Assembly (NCBI GenBank): GCA_030147805.1
Contig: JASBUR010000032.1
Location: 1 to 64,000, forward strand
Source: Sphingomonadaceae bacterium
GTDB lineage: Bacteria > Pseudomonadota > Alphaproteobacteria > Sphingomonadales > Sphingomonadaceae
DNA: 64,000 nt
Direction of reading: 5' to 3'
Numbering within the stretch: position 1 is the first letter of the stretch; every line of letters begins with the position of its first letter. Positions 26,991 to 35,719 of the stretch are shown here, piece after piece. A program made the translations under genes and the position numbers. The notes below the pieces were generated by a model. The model searched no databases. It was not told the origin of the DNA and saw nothing but the letters and a program-made list of their open reading frames with translations.

Positions 26991-27431
26991 CTAGGCGAAG
27001 GTGCGGGGCGCGAAGGTCAGCTCGAACTCGTCCCAGCCGGCCTGGTAGAGCTCGCGCGGCAGGTCGAGCGGCGAACAGCGCACCACCGCGAGCATCGCCG
27101 CCTCGGCCATCGCCGCGGCGTGCGCGCGGTTGGCATCGGTCACCCCCGCCTGCGCGACGAGCACCGGCACGCTCGCGAGCTGCCCGTCGGGCGCATAATA
27201 GACGCGCAGCCGCGTGGTGATCTGCCGCGCGCTCCTGGCGATCTTCGGCGAGCGGTAGCAGCGCTTGACCTGTCCCGCCGCGCTCTCGGTAAGCTGCGCG
27301 ACGATGCGCGGATCGGGGCGCGGATCGAGCCGCACCGTCGACGGCGTCGCGGTGGGGACCGCGCAGCCCGCGAGCAGCAGCGCCGGCACCGCGGCGGCGG
27401 GCAGTCGTCCGAGGAATCGCGCGCTGGTCAT
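26991..27431 (-). CDS. Lipoprotein with TolA/TonB C-terminal-like domain
   Basis: 146 residues. A lipobox (LLLAGC, lipidated Cys23) follows a hydrophobic signal. The rest resembles the C-terminal domain of TolA/TonB-type proteins of sphingomonads: 'LTESAAGQVKRCYRSPKIA', 'LRVYYAPDGQLASVPVLV' and 'MLAVVRCSPLDLPRELY', with two conserved cysteines likely paired. Unlike true TolA it has no long helical stalk, so it is probably a stand-alone periplasmic domain tethered to a membrane. Confidence 0.72.
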   Translation of the reverse strand: MTSARFLGRLPAAAVPALLLAGCAVPTATPSTVRLDPRPDPRIVAQLTESAAGQVKRCYRSPKIARSARQITTRLRVYYAPDGQLASVPVLVAQAGVTDANRAHAAAMAEAAMLAVVRCSPLDLPRELYQAGWDEFELTFAPRTFA

Positions 27432-27565
27432 CGTCGTCTGGAGATTACGAAAGCCGCCGTCATTTCGATGCAGCAGTATATCGATGCCGCGGGCGCCGCA
27501 CAGCGATGAAATCGCCGCAGCGCGCCGCCTTGCCGCCGCGTCCGCTCCCGGCCTAGGCTCGTCCG

Positions 27566-28015
27566 ATGAGTCAGCCGCCCGACCGAGACCGCGACGAAGC
27601 CGACATCCGCCGCCTCGCCTGCCGCTATGCGCAGGCCTTCGACGAGAACGACGGCGATCTGCTGGCGTCGCTCTTCACCGCCGATGGCGCGATCGAGGCG
27701 CCCAACGGCCGCTTCACCGGCACCGAGGCGCTGCGCGGCGCGCCGGCGATCGTCGCGGCGCGCTATCTCAAGACCTTCCACGCGGTGCTCAACCAGAATG
27801 TCGAGATCGACGGCGACCGTGCGACGGCGCTCACCTACGGCATCGCCCGCCACCTGCTGGCGGCCGACGACGGCGGCTTCTTCTGCCGCGAGATGACCTT
27901 GCGCTATGCCGACGACTGCGTGCGCACCGGCGACGGCTGGCGCCTGGCGCGGCGGCGGCTGCTGCTCGACTGGACGCATGAATACCCGGTCACGCCGGCC
28001 ACGCTCCCGGCCTAG
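27566..28015 (+). CDS. SnoaL-like / NTF2-fold protein
   Basis: 149 residues. The opening 'DEADIRRLACRYAQAFDENDGDLLASLFTADGAIE' is the standard first helix and strand of SnoaL-like (NTF2 superfamily) proteins, and 'FCREMTLRYADDCVRTGDGWRLARRRLLLDW' forms the closing sheet. Such proteins bind or isomerise small hydrophobic molecules; no catalytic residues can be named. Its stop overlaps that of the convergent MFS gene at a shared CTAG. Confidence 0.8.
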   Translation: MSQPPDRDRDEADIRRLACRYAQAFDENDGDLLASLFTADGAIEAPNGRFTGTEALRGAPAIVAARYLKTFHAVLNQNVEIDGDRATALTYGIARHLLAADDGGFFCREMTLRYADDCVRTGDGWRLARRRLLLDWTHEYPVTPATLPA

Positions 28016-29301
28016 CGGAGCGCGCTGACGCGCAATCTGGCCTGCGCGGTCTCGGGCAAGGTCAGCAGCACCGGCAGCACGCAGACCGCCACCACCGCGA
28101 TCATCGCGCCGGGCGCCATCGCCCAGCCGGTCTCCGCCATCAGCCAATGCGCCAGCCAGGGGGTGACGCCGCCGAACACCGCGGTCGCGGTGGTCGCGCC
28201 GAACGCCAGCCCGCTCAGCCGCCCCTCGCCGGGGAATTGCTCGGCGGTGGCGACGGCGCCGACCGCGCTCACCGCGCCGCCCAATCCGGCGAGCGCCAGC
28301 GCGCCGAGCAGCGCCGCGCCGAAGCCGCCGGTCATCAGGTGAAACAGCGTCAGCGGCAGCAGCGCCGCGCCCGCCGCCAGCCCGATCAGCACCGGCCGCC
28401 GCCCGACCCGGTCGGACAGCGCGCCGGTCAGCGGCGTGACGAGGATCACCACCACCGCGGCGATCGTCGCCAGCCACAGCGAATCGCTCTCGCGCAAGGT
28501 ACCGGCGGTGGTCAGGAACGCCGGCACATAGGTGATGCCGACATAATAGGTGATCGAGCCGAGCGCCGAGATCGCGAACCCCCGACCGATCGCGGCGCGA
28601 TGGTTGGCGAGGCTGTGCGCCAGCGGCCGGCGCGGCACCGTGCCCTGCGCGCGCTGCCGCTCGAAATCGGGCGATTCCTGCATCGAGGCGCGGGCGACCC
28701 ACACCAGCGCCGCCATCGCCGCGCCGACGAAGAAGGGAATGCGCCACCCCCAGCTGTCGAGATCGGGCGTCGGCATCGACGACACGGTGATCGCCGCGAT
28801 CCCGACCGCGAGCAGCGCGCCGACCTCGCTCGCCGCCGACGCCGACGAGGTGATCAGCCCGCGCCGGTGCGGCGGCGCGCCCTCGAGCAGATAGGCGACG
28901 ACGCCGGTATATTCGCCGCCCACCGCGAAGGCCATGACGCAGCGCAGGCCGAGCAGCGCCGCCCCCGCCCAGGCGCCGACCTGCGCCTGCGTCGGCAGCA
29001 GCGCCGTCGCCAGCATCGCCGCGCTCATGACCGCCATCGACAGCAGCATCGTGTGCCGCCGCCCGTGCCGGTCGCCGATATGCCCGAACACGATCGCGCC
29101 GAGCGGCCGCATCAGATAGGCGATGGCGAAGCCCGCCAGCGTGAAGCCGAGCGCGTCCGCGCCGCCGCCGAAGAACACCCGCGACAGCACGGTGACCAGA
29201 TAGAGGTAGAGCGTGAAATCATACCATTCGACGACCGTCGAGAAGGCGGCGACCGCCATCGAGCGGCGGGTGATCGGGCGGTGCGGATGGTGGGGCGTCA
29301 T
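28012..29301 (-). CDS. MFS transporter, metabolite:H+ symporter (MHS) type
   Basis: 429 residues with twelve predicted transmembrane helices. The N-terminus 'AAFSTVVEWYDFTLYLYLV' and the loop 'GHIGDRHGRRHTMLLSM' are typical of the MHS family (proline/betaine, shikimate, alpha-ketoglutarate and citrate carriers). The substrate cannot be assigned. The start chosen (MTPHHPHRP) excludes a long non-homologous upstream open stretch; its ribosome site is weak. An AraC regulator lies upstream on the same strand. Confidence 0.88.
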   Translation of the reverse strand: MTPHHPHRPITRRSMAVAAFSTVVEWYDFTLYLYLVTVLSRVFFGGGADALGFTLAGFAIAYLMRPLGAIVFGHIGDRHGRRHTMLLSMAVMSAAMLATALLPTQAQVGAWAGAALLGLRCVMAFAVGGEYTGVVAYLLEGAPPHRRGLITSSASAASEVGALLAVGIAAITVSSMPTPDLDSWGWRIPFFVGAAMAALVWVARASMQESPDFERQRAQGTVPRRPLAHSLANHRAAIGRGFAISALGSITYYVGITYVPAFLTTAGTLRESDSLWLATIAAVVVILVTPLTGALSDRVGRRPVLIGLAAGAALLPLTLFHLMTGGFGAALLGALALAGLGGAVSAVGAVATAEQFPGEGRLSGLAFGATTATAVFGGVTPWLAHWLMAETGWAMAPGAMIAVVAVCVLPVLLTLPETAQARLRVSALR

Positions 29302-29491
29302 CTCGATCGAAGCTCCGGCAGAGGCCCGGAGGGCCGAGAAGGTGAGGCGGCCCGCGCATCGGAGGACGGGTATGCGCCCTCCCGCTTGCTGCGCCGGTAG
29401 CTTAGCGCCTCTGCCTCGGCATAGGCATCCCCCGCTCAGCAAGACCCCCAATGACGTCTTCGGGGGCGGGGACGCGGCGACGCTCGCCGCG

Positions 29492-30364
29492 CTATCTCCG
29501 GTCGGCCCGGTATCGGATGGGTCGAGCTCCCATGGCGCGTCGGAACGCTTCCTCGAATTGCGACACGCTGCGGAAGCCGCATTGCCGTGCGATGTCCGCG
29601 ACGGAGAGGCTCGACGAACGCAGCAGATCCTTGGACCGCCCGATCCTGCGTTCCAACAGAAACTGATAGGGAGTCTGCGAGGTCGTCGCCTTGAATATCC
29701 GCGAAAAATGGAAGCGGCTCAGTCCCAGCACCTTTGCGAGGTCCTCGACGGAGAGATCATCCCCCAGATTCGCCTCGACAAACTCGAGGAGACGGTCGAG
29801 CTGCGGTTCGCTCAGTCGCTGGCCCGAACTCACGGCGCGCATCTGCAGCAGTTCACCGACCGCCACGAGGCACAGCGATTCCAGGTAGGCGGCCCCCGCG
29901 CCGACGGTAACGGCGCTGCCCAGCTTTTCGAGGGTCACCTGAAGCGACAGGTCGACGGCATAGAGGAAGGGGCGCGGACTGCTCGCCGTGAAGCCGGTGC
30001 GATACTCCTCGACCAGCGTCGTGGCGTCGAAGTACAGCGCCGTGAAATAATTCCTGCGCATCTTCGGCACGGACCAGCCGGCGACCTGACATCCGGCCGG
30101 AACGAAGGTCAGCCGGTCGGCGAGGGAGCGGCGGCGAGAGCCTGTGCCGTCTGCGAGTTCGACCTCGCCGTCCTGCAACTCGATGTCGTGAAGGGCGAGA
30201 TAATGGCTGTTGCCCACGACCTTGTACTCGAACCGTTCGTCAGGGAGCCGCACATGCTCGATGCTCAGCCCCGAAAGCTGGCGCAACGGACGATGTGGCG
30301 GTCGGACCCCCGCCGTTGCGAACTCCAGTTCACGTTCCGGGTTGATCAATCGAGCAGGCGGCAT
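29492..30364 (-). CDS. AraC-family transcription regulator
   Basis: 290 residues. An N-terminal sensor region of no recognised family is followed by a C-terminal AraC double helix-turn-helix: 'LSVEDLAKVLGLSRFHFSRIFK' and 'SVADIARQCGFRSVSQFEEAFRRAMGARPIRYR'. Base composition looks somewhat less GC-rich than in the surrounding metabolic genes. It may control the neighbouring MFS transporter or the divergent sensor kinase; this is inferred only from position. Confidence 0.88.
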   Translation of the reverse strand: MPPARLINPERELEFATAGVRPPHRPLRQLSGLSIEHVRLPDERFEYKVVGNSHYLALHDIELQDGEVELADGTGSRRRSLADRLTFVPAGCQVAGWSVPKMRRNYFTALYFDATTLVEEYRTGFTASSPRPFLYAVDLSLQVTLEKLGSAVTVGAGAAYLESLCLVAVGELLQMRAVSSGQRLSEPQLDRLLEFVEANLGDDLSVEDLAKVLGLSRFHFSRIFKATTSQTPYQFLLERRIGRSKDLLRSSSLSVADIARQCGFRSVSQFEEAFRRAMGARPIRYRADRR

Positions 30365-30538
30365 TCTGGTTTCCTGCTTCGATCTCAGGTTTTATGCTGC
30401 TAAGGTCGCATCGCCGACCTCCTCCTAGGACGACCAGATGGACGACCATGCTACCCCCATAGCATCGCCGCGATCCTACCCGCATGCACGGCCGGATGCC
30501 ATCTCGAAGACGCACGCGCAATCGGCTCTGGCGGCGGA

Positions 30539-32401
30539 ATGAGAACGCGGGCTTCACCCCATTTCCTGCTCGAGTTCAGCGACCGCTTGCGCGAGATCGC
30601 CGCTCCGCGCGCGATAATGATGGCTGCTGCCGAGCTGTTGGGCCGGCACCTCGACGCCATGCGCGTCGGCTATTCGGAGATGGAGAGGGACGGGGTCCAC
30701 CTCCATATTGAGGACGACTGGCGGGCCGAAGGGGTGGACTCGGTCGCGGGACGTCACAATCTCGAAGGCTACGGCCCGGAGATCGCTGCCGCCTACCGGT
30801 CCGGCCAGCTGGTCGCTATCGACGATTTCGATGCCGACGCTCGCACCGCCGGCAAGCCTGCGGCCGACGCGCACCACGCACTCGGCGTGCGCGGCCAACT
30901 TGCGGTACCGCTGGTCAAGGCAGGCCGATTGATTGCGCTGCTGTTCGTGCATTCGGGCGAGCCGCGTCGCTGGCGCGAGGAGGACATCGCGCTCGTGGCG
31001 GAGGTGGCCGAGCGCACCTGGGCGGCCGTCGAGCGGGCGCGTGCCGAGGAGGCGCTGCGGGTCAGCGAGGCGAGGTTCCGCACCGCGCTGGAGATCGGGA
31101 CGGTCGGTGCGATCTATTTCGATATGGACGGGTTGCTCACCGACGCCAACGACGCGTTCCTGCAAATGGGCGGCTACAGCCGGGAGGATTTGGAGTCGGG
31201 GCGCCTGACCTGGCAGCGTCTCACCCCTGCCGAGTGGATGCCCGATTCCGAGCGCGCTTTCGCCGAATTGAAGGAGAAGGGCCACACCACGCCCTACGAA
31301 AAGGAGTATCTCCGCAAGGACGGCTCCCGGTGGTGCGCGCTGTTCGCCGCCAAGCTGCTGCCCGACGGCACCGGCTTCGAATTCGTGCTCGACATTACCG
31401 ACCGAAAGCGCACCGAGGAGCGCCTGCGCGACACGACGCGCCGGCTGAACGCGGTGCTCGACAATGCCTCCGTCGCGGTGTTCGTGATGGATGCACAGCA
31501 GCACTGCATCTACATGAACCCGGCGGCCGAGGTGCTGACCGGCTATACGCTGGCGGAAACGCGAGGGCGGCCGCTGCACGGCGTCGTTCACCACACCTAT
31601 CCCGACGGTCGCCCCTTCCCGATCGAGGAATGCGCCATCGACCGCGCTTTCCCTAAGAACAACAAGGAACAGGGGGAGGAAGTGTTCGTCCACAAGGACG
31701 GCAGCTTCTATCCGATCGCCTTCACCGCGAGCCCGATCCGCGACGAGGACGCACAATCCGTCGGGACCATCATCGAGGTGCGCGACATCTCGAGCGAGAA
31801 GGCGGCGAAGGAGCGTCAGGCGCTGCTGATCGGCGAGCTGCATCACCGGGTCAAGAACACCTTGGCCACGGTCCAATCGGTAATGACCTTCACGCTGCGC
31901 ACCTCGGACAGCATGGAAGCATTTCAGCAGGGAATGACCGGCCGGCTCGCCTCGCTGGCCCGCAGCCATACGCTGCTGACGGACAACGAATGGGACGGTG
32001 CCGACCTCGAGCAGATCATCCGCGCCGAACTGGAACCCTATGATGACGGCAAACGGCTGACGCTCGACGGGACGATCTTCCATCTGCCCGTCAGCGTCGC
32101 GGTCCCGTTCGCCATGGCCGTGCACGAACTGACCACGAACGCCGTGAAATATGGCGCCCTGTCGGTTCCGAATGGACGATTGAGCGTCGGCTGGACGACG
32201 GAGCCGACCGAGAGCGGCACGAGGCTCCATCTCGAATGGACCGAAAGCGATGGTCCGCCCGTCACGCCGCCGACCCGCCGCGGCTTCGGCTCGACCCTGC
32301 TCGAGCGGGTGCTGGCCGGGCAACTCGGCGGCACCGTGGACGCGAACTATCCGCCCGAGGGGGCGTGCGTGCGCATCAAGGCGGTGATCCCGCAGGCCTA
32401 A
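30539..32401 (+). CDS. HWE-type sensor histidine kinase (GAF-PAS-PAS-kinase)
   Basis: 620 residues, no transmembrane helix, so cytoplasmic. N-terminal GAF-like domain (about 10-180), two PAS domains (about 180-300 and 305-420; 'ILDITDRKRTEERL' and 'IEVRDISSEKAAKERQ' are typical PAS ends), then an HWE kinase core: phospho-acceptor in ELHHRVKNTLATVQ (His435), N-box HELTTNAVKYGALS and the family-defining WTESDGP. The C-terminal 'GFGSTLLERVLAGQLGG' is also HWE-specific. Such kinases often feed the PhyR general stress pathway in alphaproteobacteria; no receiver is next to it. Divergent from the AraC gene. Confidence 0.9.
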   Translation: MRTRASPHFLLEFSDRLREIAAPRAIMMAAAELLGRHLDAMRVGYSEMERDGVHLHIEDDWRAEGVDSVAGRHNLEGYGPEIAAAYRSGQLVAIDDFDADARTAGKPAADAHHALGVRGQLAVPLVKAGRLIALLFVHSGEPRRWREEDIALVAEVAERTWAAVERARAEEALRVSEARFRTALEIGTVGAIYFDMDGLLTDANDAFLQMGGYSREDLESGRLTWQRLTPAEWMPDSERAFAELKEKGHTTPYEKEYLRKDGSRWCALFAAKLLPDGTGFEFVLDITDRKRTEERLRDTTRRLNAVLDNASVAVFVMDAQQHCIYMNPAAEVLTGYTLAETRGRPLHGVVHHTYPDGRPFPIEECAIDRAFPKNNKEQGEEVFVHKDGSFYPIAFTASPIRDEDAQSVGTIIEVRDISSEKAAKERQALLIGELHHRVKNTLATVQSVMTFTLRTSDSMEAFQQGMTGRLASLARSHTLLTDNEWDGADLEQIIRAELEPYDDGKRLTLDGTIFHLPVSVAVPFAMAVHELTTNAVKYGALSVPNGRLSVGWTTEPTESGTRLHLEWTESDGPPVTPPTRRGFGSTLLERVLAGQLGGTVDANYPPEGACVRIKAVIPQA

Positions 32402-32437
32402 ATGGTCCAAACGGCAGAGAAGGGGCGCGAGCGACCT

Positions 32438-33952
32438 TCAGTTGACCGGCGCCCGCCGCCGATAGCTCAGCGCCTCGGCCACATGTACCCGCCCCACCGT
32501 CTCGCTCCCCGCCAGATCGGCGAGCGTCCGCGACACCCGCAGCACCCGGTGATAGCCGCGCGCCGACAGCCGCATCGCCTCGGCGGCTTGCGCCAGCAGC
32601 TTGCGGCCCGCCTCGTCGGGGGTGGCGACGGCTTCGAGCAGCTTGCCGTCGGCCTCGGCATTGGTGCGCACCCCCGGATGCTCGGCGTAGCGTGCATCCT
32701 GCACCGCGCGGGCGGCCGCGACCCGCGCCGCGACGTCGGCCGAGGTCTCGGCGGGCGGCGGCAGCGTCAGGTCGGCGGCCGAGACCGGCTGGACGTCGAC
32801 ATGCAGGTCGATGCGGTCGAGCAGCGGGCCGGAGACGCGCGCCTGATAGTCGGCGGCGCAGCGCGGGGCGCGCGAGCAGGCGAGCGCCGCGTCGCCGAGA
32901 TGGCCGCATTTGCAGGGGTTCATCGCGGCGATCAGCTGGATACGTGACGGATAGCTCACATGCGCATTGGCACGCGCGACGACGATGCTACCGGTTTCGA
33001 GCGGCTGGCGCAGCGAATCGAGCACCGGCCGCTGGAATTCGGGCAGTTCGTCGAGGAACAGCACGCCCAAGTGCGCGAGGCTGACCTCGCCGGGCTTGGC
33101 CTTGACGCCGCCGCCGACCAGCGCCGGCATCGACGCCGAATGATGCGGCGCCCGGTAGGGGCGCTTGCGCAGCAGCCGCCCGCCCTCCAATTGCCCGGCG
33201 ACCGAGGCGACCATCGACACTTCGAGCGCCTCCTGCGGCGTCAGGTCGGGGAGGATGCCGGGCAGGCAGGCGGCAAGCAGCGACTTGCCGGCCCCCGGCG
33301 GCCCGACCATCAGCAGATTGTGCCCGCCGGCGGCGGCGATCTCGAGCGCGCGCTTCGCCGTCTCCTGCCCCTTCACCTCGGCGAGGTCGGGGCCGTGCCA
33401 GCCGGCATCGGCGACGGCGCGCTCGGGGGGGCTGAGCAGTTGCACGCCCTTCAGATGGTTGAGCAACGACAGGATGTCGGGCGCCGCCAGCACCTCGATC
33501 CGCCCCGCCCACGCCGCCTCGCCGCCTTGCGCGGCGGGACAGATCAACCCGAGGTCGTTCTCCGAGGCGTGCAGCGCGGCGAGCAGCACGCCGGGCACCG
33601 CCGCCAGCCGCCCGTCGAGGCTCAGCTCGCCGATGACGACGAACTGGCTCAGCGCCTCGGCGTCGACGACGCCCATCGCCGCGAGCAGCCCCATGGCGAT
33701 CGCCAGGTCGAAATGGCTGCCCTCCTTGGGCAGGTCGGCGGGCGAGAGGTTGACGGTAATGCGCTGGAAGGGGAGCGCGAGGCCGATCGCCGACAGCGCG
33801 GCGCGCACCCGCTCCTTCGATTCGTTGACCGCCTTGTCGGGCAGCCCGACGACGTTGAAGGCGTTGACCCCGCCCTTGGCGATCTGCACCTGCACGTCGA
33901 CGCTGCGCGCCTCGAGGCCGAGATAGGCAACGGTGGTGACGTGCGCGACCAT
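32438..33952 (-). CDS. comM: YifB/ComM-type Mg-chelatase-like AAA+ ATPase
   Basis: 504 residues. N-terminal Lon-protease-like ChlI domain ('VGLPDKAVNESKERVRAAL', 'ITVNLSPADLPKEGSHFDL'), a central AAA+ module with Walker A GPPGAGKS and Walker B-like VLFLDELPEF, then the cysteine-bearing 'CKCGHLGDAALACSRAPRC' and the C-terminal domain ending in LSYRRR. ComM is a helicase that promotes branch migration when transformed DNA is integrated; conservation is wide and the symbol is by family. Monocistronic between convergent and divergent neighbours. Confidence 0.93.
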   Translation of the reverse strand: MVAHVTTVAYLGLEARSVDVQVQIAKGGVNAFNVVGLPDKAVNESKERVRAALSAIGLALPFQRITVNLSPADLPKEGSHFDLAIAMGLLAAMGVVDAEALSQFVVIGELSLDGRLAAVPGVLLAALHASENDLGLICPAAQGGEAAWAGRIEVLAAPDILSLLNHLKGVQLLSPPERAVADAGWHGPDLAEVKGQETAKRALEIAAAGGHNLLMVGPPGAGKSLLAACLPGILPDLTPQEALEVSMVASVAGQLEGGRLLRKRPYRAPHHSASMPALVGGGVKAKPGEVSLAHLGVLFLDELPEFQRPVLDSLRQPLETGSIVVARANAHVSYPSRIQLIAAMNPCKCGHLGDAALACSRAPRCAADYQARVSGPLLDRIDLHVDVQPVSAADLTLPPPAETSADVAARVAAARAVQDARYAEHPGVRTNAEADGKLLEAVATPDEAGRKLLAQAAEAMRLSARGYHRVLRVSRTLADLAGSETVGRVHVAEALSYRRRAPVN

Positions 33953-34016
33953 CGACCCCCCTTTGTTCTGCGGCGCAGCTTAGGCGGTGTTTCGCGAAAG
34001 TCGATTCCCGATCGGC

Positions 34017-34244
34017 TCAATCGGGGTCGGCGCCGCGCGCGTCGCGGTCGAAATCGAGGAGGTCGCCCGGCTTGCAGTCGAGCACGTCGCACAGCTTGGC
34101 GAGCGTCTCGAAGCGTACCCCCTTCACCTTGCCCGACCGGAAGAGCGACAGATGCGTCTCGCTGACGCCGATCCGCGCTGCGACCTCCTTCGCGCGCAGC
34201 CCGCGCCGCACCAGGACCGCATCCAGCGTGACGCGCACCGGCAT
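34017..34244 (-). CDS. Small XRE-family (Cro/CI) transcription regulator
   Basis: 75 residues: nearly the whole protein is one helix-turn-helix domain ('LRAKEVAARIGVSETHLSLFRSG', 'FETLAKLCDVLDCKPGDLLDF'), like the YozG/SinR-type mini-regulators. Its start lies two bases after the stop of the DUF2975 gene, the usual arrangement for this pair in many bacteria. It most likely represses its own operon through the AT-rich palindrome at 34733-34755. Confidence 0.85.
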   Translation of the reverse strand: MPVRVTLDAVLVRRGLRAKEVAARIGVSETHLSLFRSGKVKGVRFETLAKLCDVLDCKPGDLLDFDRDARGADPD

Positions 34245-34246
34245 CG

Positions 34247-34732
34247 TCAGAACATCTCGTCGAGTTCGGCTTCGATCACGCCGGCGCGTTGGAGCAGCCG
34301 CGCGACGAAGGCCAGCGCCAGTCCCAGGACCGCGACGACGAGTGTGGCGACGTCGAAGTCGATCGACCGCGGATAGGCGCTGCCGAGCAAGCGGTAGAGC
34401 GCCGGGATCACGAAAAGACTGGTCAGCGCCCCCACCACGAGCAGGAGTCCGACACGCCGCAATGCCGATGCGAGGCTTGGGCCGAAAAGCCGGCCCGCCC
34501 CGACCGCGACGACGCCGCGTCGCAGCTCCCACAAGGCAGCGAGATAGGCGACGGCCGGCAGCGCCAGCAACAGCTGCTCGCGCCAGGCGGCGTGCGTCGC
34601 CGCCGCCCTATACAGGCCGGCATAGCCCGCCCGTTCGGCGACGACGATGAAGGCGAGCGCGACGAAGGCCAGCGCAAGCCCGCGGCCCAGGCGTTGCGCG
34701 CGCCGGGCCAAACACCTGTTCGCTTTGTCCAT
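34247..34732 (-). CDS. DUF2975 membrane protein
   Basis: 161 residues with four hydrophobic helices and charged loops. It corresponds to DUF2975, a family of unknown function nearly always encoded just before a small XRE regulator, as here. A membrane-sensor role with the regulator as cytoplasmic partner is plausible but unproven. The ribosome site (AAAGG) is inside the palindrome that abuts the start codon. Confidence 0.82.
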   Translation of the reverse strand: MDKANRCLARRAQRLGRGLALAFVALAFIVVAERAGYAGLYRAAATHAAWREQLLLALPAVAYLAALWELRRGVVAVGAGRLFGPSLASALRRVGLLLVVGALTSLFVIPALYRLLGSAYPRSIDFDVATLVVAVLGLALAFVARLLQRAGVIEAELDEMF

Positions 34733-34755
34733 AAATTTAACCTTTACTTAAATTT
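34733..34755. promoter_or_regulatory. AT-rich palindrome at the DUF2975 start, probable XRE operator
   Basis: Perfect 8-bp arms AAATTTAA and TTAAATTT separated by CCTTTAC, directly next to the DUF2975 ATG and only about 47 bp from the divergent ABC ATPase start. In this GC-rich sequence such an AT-rich symmetric site stands out. Occupation by a dimeric Cro-like repressor would cover the ribosome site and probably the divergent promoters. Confidence 0.55.
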
Positions 34756-34801
34756 TCACCAGCTTTCTTTATGTGCGAGTTAAATCAGCTGGAGTCGGCA
34801 A

Positions 34802-35719
34802 ATGCAATGGGCGATCGAAACCCGCGCGCTGGCGCGCCATTTCGGCGGCCGGCCGGCAGTCGCAGGGATCGACCTGCGGGTGCCCGCCGGCAGCCTCTTC
34901 GGCTTCCTCGGGCCGAACGGCGCGGGCAAGACGACGACGATCCGCCTGCTGCTCGGGCTGATGCGCGCCTCGGCCGGCACGGCCGTCGTGCTCGGCCGGC
35001 CGATGCCCGCCGCCCGCCTGTCGATCGCACGCGAGGTCGGCGCCATCATCGAGACACCGGCGCACTATGACCATCTGACCGGCATCGAAAATCTCGACAT
35101 CACGCGGCGCCTGCTGCGTCTTCCGGCCGCCGAGATCACCCGCGTGCTCGATATCGTCGAGCTGGCGCGCGACGCCGGGCGCCGCGTCGGCGGCTTTTCG
35201 CTCGGCATGCGGCAGCGGCTCGGCATCGCCCGGGCGCTGCTCGGCCGGCCGAAGCTGCTCATCCTCGACGAGCCGACCAACGGACTCGATCCCGACGGCA
35301 TCCGCGAGATCCGCGCGCTGCTGCGCCGGCTGCCGGCCGAGGGCGTGACGGTCTTCGTCTCCAGCCACCTGCTGGCCGAGGTCGAGCAGGTGGTGAGCCA
35401 CGTAGCGATCATGAGCGGCGGACGCTTGCTGGCGCAGGGGCCGCTGCACGAAACGCTGGCCGCCGCCGCGCCGTCGCTCGAGCTCGCCGTTGACCGGCGC
35501 GAGGAAGCGGTGGCGCTGCTCGCCGCGGCAGGGCTTCGCATCAAGCCGGGCGCGGCGGGCCGGCTCGACGTGCACGGCGACGCCGATCCGGCGGCGGTCA
35601 ACTTCATGCTCCACGCCGCCGGAATCGAGGTGGCGCACCTCGCGCGGCGCGCCGCGTCGCTCGAGGACCGCTACCTCGCGCTGACCCATGCAGCGGCGGT
35701 CGAAGGGGCCTTGTCGTGA
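34802..35719 (+). CDS. ABC transporter ATP-binding protein (BcrA/lantibiotic-exporter type)
   Basis: 305 residues. Walker A GPNGAGKT, signature FSLGMRQRLGIA (the 'SLGMRQR' variant usual in BcrA/lantibiotic-immunity and drug-export ATPases), Walker B LLILDEP and switch His in SSHLLAEVEQ. A C-terminal extension of about 90 residues follows, as in this subfamily. Its stop overlaps the permease start (GTGA). GGAG lies seven bases before the ATG. Likely export of a peptide or lipophilic compound, or membrane stress response. Confidence 0.9.
   Translation: MQWAIETRALARHFGGRPAVAGIDLRVPAGSLFGFLGPNGAGKTTTIRLLLGLMRASAGTAVVLGRPMPAARLSIAREVGAIIETPAHYDHLTGIENLDITRRLLRLPAAEITRVLDIVELARDAGRRVGGFSLGMRQRLGIARALLGRPKLLILDEPTNGLDPDGIREIRALLRRLPAEGVTVFVSSHLLAEVEQVVSHVAIMSGGRLLAQGPLHETLAAAAPSLELAVDRREEAVALLAAAGLRIKPGAAGRLDVHGDADPAAVNFMLHAAGIEVAHLARRAASLEDRYLALTHAAAVEGALS

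Noticed and set aside
29430-29475. Possible terminator after the AraC gene (CCCCC/GGGGG pairing)
   Set aside because: The stem is only five to six bp with a long loop and no T-run.
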